Shown here one piece after another: positions 59,763 to 64,000 of a DNA stretch of 64,000 nucleotides. Within the stretch, counting starts at the first letter, position 1, and each line of letters opens with the position of its first letter. A program made the position numbers and the translations under genes. The DNA comes from Beijerinckiaceae bacterium (GTDB lineage Bacteria > Pseudomonadota > Alphaproteobacteria > Rhizobiales > Beijerinckiaceae). The notes under the pieces are model-generated. The model was not told the origin of the DNA, ran no database searches, and was given only the letters and a program-made list of their open reading frames with translations. The stretch lies in the NCBI GenBank assembly GCA_027532775.1, contig JAPZTO010000001.1, forward strand, positions 1-64,000, in the 5' to 3' direction.

Positions 59763-60587
59763 ATGGTCCGCGGCGTGAAAAAGCCGTTCCGCTCCTCCGC
59801 GCGCGCCTCTGTCGCCTTCTGCGCTGCCCTTGTTCCAGGGTTGATCTGCCTTGCACCGGGCACTGCCCTGGCGCTGGGCGGTCAGGCCGCCAGCCCCGAT
59901 GGCGGGCTGACGACGCATCTCGTCATGGTTCTTTCGAAGCAAGGCAACAAGCACGGCGCCTGCACGGGCACGATCCTCTCATCCGACATCATCCTGACCG
60001 CCGCGCATTGCGTGGCCGGCAACCGGCAGGTTGCCGTGGCCTACAAGGAAGACGGCTCGCATGTGCTGCAGCGGGTGATGGCCCGGGCGATCAATCCCGG
60101 CTTCTCGCCGAAGGCCCGGGTCTCGATCGACCTCGCGCTGATCCGGCTGGACAGCCCCCTGCCCGCGCGGTTCCGGCCGATGGTGCTCGAATCGGATGAT
60201 TCGGGGCATCAGGTCGGCGTGCGCCGTACGATTGCCGGGTTCGGCCTCGCCGCCGACCGGGACGAGGCCAGCGCCGGGGTGCTGCGCAGCGCCACGGTGA
60301 CGGTGCTGCCGCGGCTCTATCCGCGTTTCCTTCGGCTGGGCTACAGCCTCGATGCCGATCTCGGCGATTTCGCCGTCTGCACGGGGGATTCCGGCGGTCC
60401 GGTGCTTGATGGCAGCACGGTCGTCGGCGTCGTCTATGGCCGCGAGAAATTCGGCAATGCGCAGAGTTGCGGCACGACAGCGCAGGCGGTCCGGGTAGCC
60501 CCGCATCGCGCCTGGATCGACCAGGTAGTCCGCGGCTGGGGTGGCCGCAATCTCGCGAGCGGGCGCCCGCTCTCGCTGTCGGATTGA
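59763..60587 (+). CDS. Secreted trypsin-like serine protease inserted within the GTA cluster
   Basis: A 274-residue S1-family protease on the opposite strand to the GTA genes. An N-terminal export signal (basic residues 1-14, hydrophobic to 38, cleavage near ALALG) precedes a complete catalytic triad: His82 (LTAAHCV), Asp123 (VSIDLALI) and Ser210 (CTGDSGGPVL). Cysteines flank both active-site segments. The ATG at 59763 is chosen over an upstream TTG. It separates gp5 from gp6, genes that are normally adjacent. Whether it acts on GTA particles or is an unrelated passenger is unknown. Confidence 0.9.
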   Translation: MVRGVKKPFRSSARASVAFCAALVPGLICLAPGTALALGGQAASPDGGLTTHLVMVLSKQGNKHGACTGTILSSDIILTAAHCVAGNRQVAVAYKEDGSHVLQRVMARAINPGFSPKARVSIDLALIRLDSPLPARFRPMVLESDDSGHQVGVRRTIAGFGLAADRDEASAGVLRSATVTVLPRLYPRFLRLGYSLDADLGDFAVCTGDSGGPVLDGSTVVGVVYGREKFGNAQSCGTTAQAVRVAPHRAWIDQVVRGWGGRNLASGRPLSLSD

Positions 60588-60603
60588 GCGGCGGACCCGG
60601 CGA

Positions 60604-60762
60604 GGCCCCTCACCCGGCGCTTCGCGCCACCCTCTCCCCGCAAGCGGGGCGAGGGGGCAGCGCACAACCGCCTTCGCTTTCCTGAATCAACGCCGCTCCA
60701 GCGTGCTCCCACCTCTCCCCTCGGGGGAGAGGTCGCGAGCGTCAGCGAGCGGGTGAGGGGCC
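60604..60762. repeat. REP/BIME-like composite inverted repeat
   Basis: The ends GGCCCCTCACCCG (60604-60616) and CGGGTGAGGGGCC (60750-60762) are a perfect 13-bp inverted pair. Inside are several strong hairpins: GGCGC-TTC-GCGCC, CCCCGC-AA-GCGGGG, and CCTCTCCCC-TC-GGGGGAGAGG near 60711-60732. The two halves read as related units in opposite orientation, as in bacterial REP doublets. It fills most of the 197 bp between the protease and capsid gene ends, where it may also end transcription from both sides. Confidence 0.75.
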
Positions 60763-60784
60763 GGCTCGCGCGCGGCCCCTGTTC

Positions 60785-61984
60785 TCACGCCCCGAAGCGC
60801 AGCAGCTTGATCGCCCGGAAATCCTGCATGCCGCCGCCGACGCGCTTGGTCGTGTAGAACAGCACATAGGGCTTGGCGGAATACGGGTCCCGCAGCGCGC
60901 GGATGCCCACCCGGTCGAGCACGAGATAGCCGCGCCGGAAATCCCCGAAAGCGATGGCGGTGCTGTTCGCGGCGATATCCGGCATGGCCTCCGCCTCGAT
61001 GACGGGGAAATTGAGGATCGTCGCCTTGCCGCCCAGCAGGCTCGGCGGCGCCCAGATGTAGTTCCCCGTCGTGTCCTTGAAGCGCCGGATCATGCTCTGC
61101 GTCCGGCGGTTCATGACGAAACTGGCATTCTCCCGGTAAACCGAGCGCACCGCATGGGCCAGTTCGATCAGGATGTCGGAGGGGTTGGCCGCCGGGAAGG
61201 CACCGGCCGCGCCCGTGGCGACGGTGCCGATCTGGCCCCAGCTCCACTGGGCATCCGGCACCTGCGGATAGGAGAGGAAGCCGCGCGGCCGGCTGACGCC
61301 GTCGCCCTTCACGAAAGCCTCGCTTTCGGCCGAGGCGAAGGTCAGCTCGATTTCCTCGCCGATCCAGGATTCCACATCCACCGCCGCATCGTCGAGCATG
61401 GCCTGCGTTGCCGCCGGCTGCGCGAAAAGCTCCATCGTCTGGAAACCCAGTTCGGCATAGAGGCCCGGCGTGATGGCGCTGGAGGGCGCGCCGAGGCTGG
61501 CCCAGCCCTGATGCGCGCCTTCGGGCGAGACCGCCTTTTTCAGGCTGGTGCCGGCCAGCGAGCGGACGGAGGCGATGCCGCGGATCGGCGAGAGGCCGGC
61601 CATGCGCGAGAGCACCGCCGCCTCGATGTCCGGCGGCACGAGATAGCCGGCATCCGGGCCGATGGCGCCGTTCAGCGCCTTGGCCTCGACGAGGCGCATG
61701 GGCTCGGTCTGGCCCTTGCGGAGATAGGCGTCGAAGGCGCGCTTGTGCTCGAGCCGTTCGGGCGAGATCGCGCTGCCGGCCCCGGCCAGAGGCGGGCGCT
61801 GGGCATGCAGGCTCAGCCGGTCCAGCTCGCGGCCGATCCGCTCGACCTTTTCCTCGAGCAGGATGTCGGGCGCGGATTTACGCTGGCCCTCGGCGAGGCT
61901 CTCGTCATTGGCCTGGCGGAAGGCCTCGTAGGTTTCCATGATCTTGGTCTCGGGGGCGCGGATCGGGGTTTCGGTCGGTTCCAT
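60785..61984 (-). CDS. GTA gp5: HK97-fold major capsid protein
   Basis: A 399-residue capsid precursor. Residues 1-100 form the charged, helical delta/scaffold domain removed by the prohead protease (LEEKVERIGRELDRLSLHAQ). The HK97 fold follows (AKALNGAIGPDAGYLVPPDIEAAVL; PAATQAMLDDAAVDVESWIGEEI; FVKGDGVSRPRGFLSY). The start at 61984 follows AAAGGACC. The distance to gp4 is 31 bp. It is intact and of normal length. Confidence 0.96.
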   Translation of the reverse strand: MEPTETPIRAPETKIMETYEAFRQANDESLAEGQRKSAPDILLEEKVERIGRELDRLSLHAQRPPLAGAGSAISPERLEHKRAFDAYLRKGQTEPMRLVEAKALNGAIGPDAGYLVPPDIEAAVLSRMAGLSPIRGIASVRSLAGTSLKKAVSPEGAHQGWASLGAPSSAITPGLYAELGFQTMELFAQPAATQAMLDDAAVDVESWIGEEIELTFASAESEAFVKGDGVSRPRGFLSYPQVPDAQWSWGQIGTVATGAAGAFPAANPSDILIELAHAVRSVYRENASFVMNRRTQSMIRRFKDTTGNYIWAPPSLLGGKATILNFPVIEAEAMPDIAANSTAIAFGDFRRGYLVLDRVGIRALRDPYSAKPYVLFYTTKRVGGGMQDFRAIKLLRFGA

Positions 61985-62015
61985 GGCAGGGTCCTTTGGC
62001 GGGAGGGGGCGGCCG

Positions 62016-62600
62016 TCACAGCGGACGGATCGCAGGGAAGGCGGGCAGCGGGCCGGGCAAAGCCTTGACGGCGGTGATCCGGGCCTGCGGCAGCATCGGG
62101 AAGGTGACGAGCGAGATCTCCCAGAGATCCACCTCGTCGAGCCGGCGGAGGCCGGTTTCGGGGTCGCGGCGCTCGCGCTCGGCGCGGTAGCCGATGGAGA
62201 GGCCATCGACGAGGCCGCGCCGCATCAGGCCATGGACCTCGCGGGCGAGCGCCTGGCCGAGATCGAGCCGGCCGGTGACAAGCAGGCCGCGGCCATCCTC
62301 GGCGAGGCGCGTCCACCGCCCGATCGGGCGGGCGGGGTCATGCTGCCAGAGCAGGCGGATGCCGCCCGCACCGCGCCGGGTGAGCGACTGCCGGAACGCG
62401 CCCGGCATCACCACGTCGCGGCCGAGATCCATCACGCCGAACAGGCTCGCATAGCCTTCGAACAGGCCGGAATCCGGCGGGAGGGAAGCCGGGATATCCG
62501 CCCCCTCGGGGGAGAGGGGCCGGGGGCGGATATCCCGCCCGGCCGGCGGAGGGAGGCGCCGGCCGGAAGGGGGAGAAGCGGGTTCGGCGCGGCCTTTCAT
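62016..62600 (-). CDS. GTA gp4: HK97-family prohead protease with an unusual N-terminal extension
   Basis: A 194-residue serine protease that matures the capsid. The family core starts at about residue 45 (GLFEGYASLFGVMDLGRDVVMPGAF) and includes catalytic His87 (LWQHDPARPIG) and Ser135 (GLSIGYRAE). The first 44 residues are Pro/Arg rich and encoded partly by a REP-like palindrome, so the extension looks acquired. The ATG overlaps the upstream small ORF stop. No later start would preserve the core better, because the first internal ATG is at residue 57. Confidence 0.93.
   Translation of the reverse strand: MKGRAEPASPPSGRRLPPPAGRDIRPRPLSPEGADIPASLPPDSGLFEGYASLFGVMDLGRDVVMPGAFRQSLTRRGAGGIRLLWQHDPARPIGRWTRLAEDGRGLLVTGRLDLGQALAREVHGLMRRGLVDGLSIGYRAERERRDPETGLRRLDEVDLWEISLVTFPMLPQARITAVKALPGPLPAFPAIRPL
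62491..62536. repeat. REP-like palindrome inside the prohead protease gene
   Basis: GGGATATCCGCCCCC (62491-62505) and GGGGGCGGATATCCC (62522-62536) are exact inverse copies. The loop contains CTCGGGGGAGAGG, the same motif as the core hairpin of the intergenic element at 60604-60762. It is translated in frame within the N-terminal extension (RDIRPRPLSPEGADIP). Confidence 0.8.
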
Positions 62601-62782
62601 GCGCGCGGCCTTCCGCGCGGGTCACGGCGGGCTGCCGGGTCGATCCGGGTGATGCGGCCCTTGATCTCCGGTGCCGGCGGCGCCTTGTTGCCCGTGGCCT
62701 TGCCGGGCGGCGGCTGGAACCGCGCCAGCAGGGCGAAGAAGCGGCGGAACAGGGCGGCGGCGTCAGGCGTCCGGCGGGTCAT
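62597..62782 (-). CDS. Small basic GTA-cluster protein of unknown function
   Basis: A 61-residue ORF starting MTRRTPDAA, with a helical segment (LFRRFFALLARFQ) and a very basic Pro/Arg tail. ATG at 62782 has GGAG seven bases upstream and lies within the end of the preceding membrane ORF; its stop overlaps the gp4 start (ATGA). Chained overlaps on both sides are the main reason to believe that it is expressed. I do not recognise the family. Confidence 0.55.
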   Translation of the reverse strand: MTRRTPDAAALFRRFFALLARFQPPPGKATGNKAPPAPEIKGRITRIDPAARRDPRGRPRA

Positions 62783-62966
62783 TGTCATCTCCGTAGCGGG
62801 TATTGAACCGGGCCAGTTCGCGCAGGAACGCATCGAACCGGCGATGGGCGGCGGCGATATCCGCCAGGCTGCGGGCCAGCAGCGCCGAGGCGCCGGCGGC
62901 CCAGAGGAAGAGGGCGAGATGGGCGAGATCGCCCCGCTCGAGAAAGGCGGCGAGGACTTCGCTCAT
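62763..62966 (-). CDS. Small membrane protein at the GTA gp3.5 position
   Basis: A 67-residue protein with one hydrophobic helix (LALFLWAAGASALLARSLADIAA, about 17-39) and an acidic C-terminus (YGDDNDPPDA). R. capsulatus GTA has a small essential ORF (g3.5) between portal and protease, and this ORF occupies that place. Its ATG overlaps the portal stop by four bases. Confidence 0.7.
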   Translation of the reverse strand: MSEVLAAFLERGDLAHLALFLWAAGASALLARSLADIAAAHRRFDAFLRELARFNTRYGDDNDPPDA

Positions 62967-64000
62967 GCGGGGTTGGAAGAACTTGCGGGGTTGAAAGAAC
63001 TTGCGGGGCCGGAAGAACGTGCGGGGTTGGCCGGGCGCGCCTGCCGGCCATAGCCGAGCGCCTCGCGCTTCTCGTCATCGCTGAGGAAGGGCGCGGCCGA
63101 GACGCGGCGCCAGAGCGCCTCGCGTTCTTCCGCCAGCGCCTCGATGGCATCGAGATCGGGCCGGAAGCGCAACAGCCCGCCTTCCAGCGGCTGCAACCAG
63201 TGCGCGAAGTCCGCCTGCATTCTCTGCACCATGGGCAGCACGGTCAGGCGCAACAGCGCGCGGTTCGCCTCGGCATAGTTCGCGTAGGTATTGTCGCCCG
63301 GCAGGCCGAGCAGCATCGGCGGCACGCCGAAAGCGAGCGCGATTTCCCGCGCCGCGCCGGCCTGCGCCGCATGGAAATCCATGTCGCGCGGGCTGAGCGA
63401 GAGCGGCTTCCAGTCCAGCCCGCCCTCGAGCAGGATCGGCCTTCCCGCATTGCCCGCGCCCTGGAAGGCGGATTCCAGCTCGTCGCGCAGGCGGTCGAAC
63501 TGGGTTTCCGTCATGCTGTCGGACGCGGCATAGACGAGCGCGCCCGAGGGCCGGGCGGAATTGTCGAGCAACGCCTTGTTCCAGCGATGGGCCGCCTCGT
63601 GCATGGCGAGCGCGGTTTCCGCCGCGGCCAGCGGCGCAAAGCCGAGCTGGTCATTCAGCGGGTCGAACAGACGGATATGCAGCAGGTCGCCCGTGCCATC
63701 CGGGCCCGCCGGGAAGCGGATCGCCGTCCCGCCGGCGGCATAATCCCAGGCGACCGGCCAGCCATCCGGGCCGGGCACGAGGCTCAGCCGGTCCGGCCGC
63801 AGCGCATGGAGCGCGAGTGGCCCGGCATGGCCGGGGATTCGGGCAACATAGCCATTGCCCGAGAGCAGGAGATGGCCATAAAGCGCCTCGAACAGGTCGG
63901 TGCCGCTGGCCGCCGGATTGGGCCGTTCCAGCAGCCGGGCCAGCGGATGGTCCGGCGCCTCGCGGCCATCGATCAGCAAGGTCCAGCTGATGCTCGCCGC
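62963..64000 (-). CDS. GTA gp3: portal protein, 5' end off the window
   Basis: The frame is open from the window edge, giving at least 345 residues of a HK97-type portal. Recognisable parts are DLFEALYGHLLLSGNGYVARI, LLHIRLFDPLNDQLGFAPL, ALAFGVPPMLLGLPGDNTYANYAEANRALL, and a C-terminal helix FLSDDEKREALGYG. The last 20 residues are a low-complexity tail (NPASS-type) encoded by an 18-bp tandem repeat. The portal forms the dodecameric DNA gate. The N-terminus, and the terminase genes expected before it, are outside the window. Confidence 0.94.
   Translation of the reverse strand, partial: AASISWTLLIDGREAPDHPLARLLERPNPAASGTDLFEALYGHLLLSGNGYVARIPGHAGPLALHALRPDRLSLVPGPDGWPVAWDYAAGGTAIRFPAGPDGTGDLLHIRLFDPLNDQLGFAPLAAAETALAMHEAAHRWNKALLDNSARPSGALVYAASDSMTETQFDRLRDELESAFQGAGNAGRPILLEGGLDWKPLSLSPRDMDFHAAQAGAAREIALAFGVPPMLLGLPGDNTYANYAEANRALLRLTVLPMVQRMQADFAHWLQPLEGGLLRFRPDLDAIEALAEEREALWRRVSAAPFLSDDEKREALGYGRQARPANPARSSGPASSFNPASSSNPA
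62967..63029. repeat. 18-bp tandem repeat at the 3' end of the portal gene
   Basis: Three and a half units of GCGGGGTTGGAAGAACTT and variants (starting 62967, 62985, 63003, 63021) encode six-residue steps in the portal C-terminal tail (SSNPAS, SFNPAS and so on, read on the minus strand). The repeat is in frame, so copy-number change only lengthens the tail. Confidence 0.85.

Overview
The window is about 68% GC (estimated by eye) and densely coded, and it looks like the chromosome of an alphaproteobacterium, most likely of the order Hyphomicrobiales (Rhizobiales). The main pointers are an Irr-type Fur-family regulator, a CcmI-E-F-H (CycHJKL) cytochrome c maturation operon beside a FeuP/FeuQ-like two-component pair, two PleC/PdhS-type sensor kinases, and a Rhodobacter-type gene transfer agent (GTA) cluster. 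No species can be named from the sequence alone. No rRNA, tRNA, CRISPR array, transposase or integrase gene was seen.

Layout. 1-3674 (minus): the 5' two thirds or more of a secreted caspase-fold protein with a proline-rich tandem-repeat tail, then a small periplasmic protein, a GST-family protein and a membrane-anchored nuclease. 3821-9135: an orphan sensor kinase, divergent cobT/cobS (lower-ligand joining in B12 synthesis), a tiny membrane protein, a thioesterase and dusA. 9200-11895: a DUF1800/DUF1501 pair. 12040-14107: a promoter, a TPP riboswitch, a previously unlisted 46-codon leader ORF, then thiS-thiG-thiE. 14144-21131: an FMN-dependent hydroxyacid dehydrogenase, then a metal-homeostasis block. 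In that block irr and sitABCD are divergent around candidate iron and manganese operators, and a Zur-like box precedes a CobW/ZigA-type GTPase. 21064-27485 (minus): a complete peptide-type ABC importer with an M20 deacylase. 27561-33261: a TauE/SafE permease, the tripartite tricarboxylate transporter tctBAC and an MFS carrier. 33375-43669: pepN, a PleC-like kinase, glnE, and a two-component pair in an operon with glnE. 43880-50127 (minus): ccmI-ccmE-ccmF-ccmH plus feuP/feuQ.

50220 to the right edge (minus) is a GTA structural cluster in canonical order: portal (incomplete at the edge), two small ORFs, prohead protease, capsid, then adaptor, stopper, tail terminator, tail tube, tail chaperones, tape measure, distal tail protein, hub, NlpC/P60 peptidase and the large megatron protein. 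It ends in an endolysin. The terminase end lies outside the window.

Three things stand out in the GTA. (1) The second tail-assembly chaperone has no usable start codon ahead of its conserved core. It sits in the -1 frame of the first chaperone, after an in-frame A_AAC_CCT heptamer, so it is probably made by programmed frameshifting. (2) The lysis gene is an endolysin joined in frame to a two-helix holin-like domain, which keeps its own strong ribosome-binding site and ATG. (3) The cluster is split between capsid and adaptor by an opposite-strand trypsin-like protease and a REP/BIME-like inverted repeat, whose core motif recurs inside the coding sequence of the prohead protease.

Other leads are a caspase homologue lacking both catalytic residues, the ORF-bearing TPP riboswitch leader, paired manganese-type operators 30 bp apart, and a 17-bp triplicated repeat immediately ahead of pepN. 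All functional statements rest on reading protein motifs and gene order; no database search was possible.
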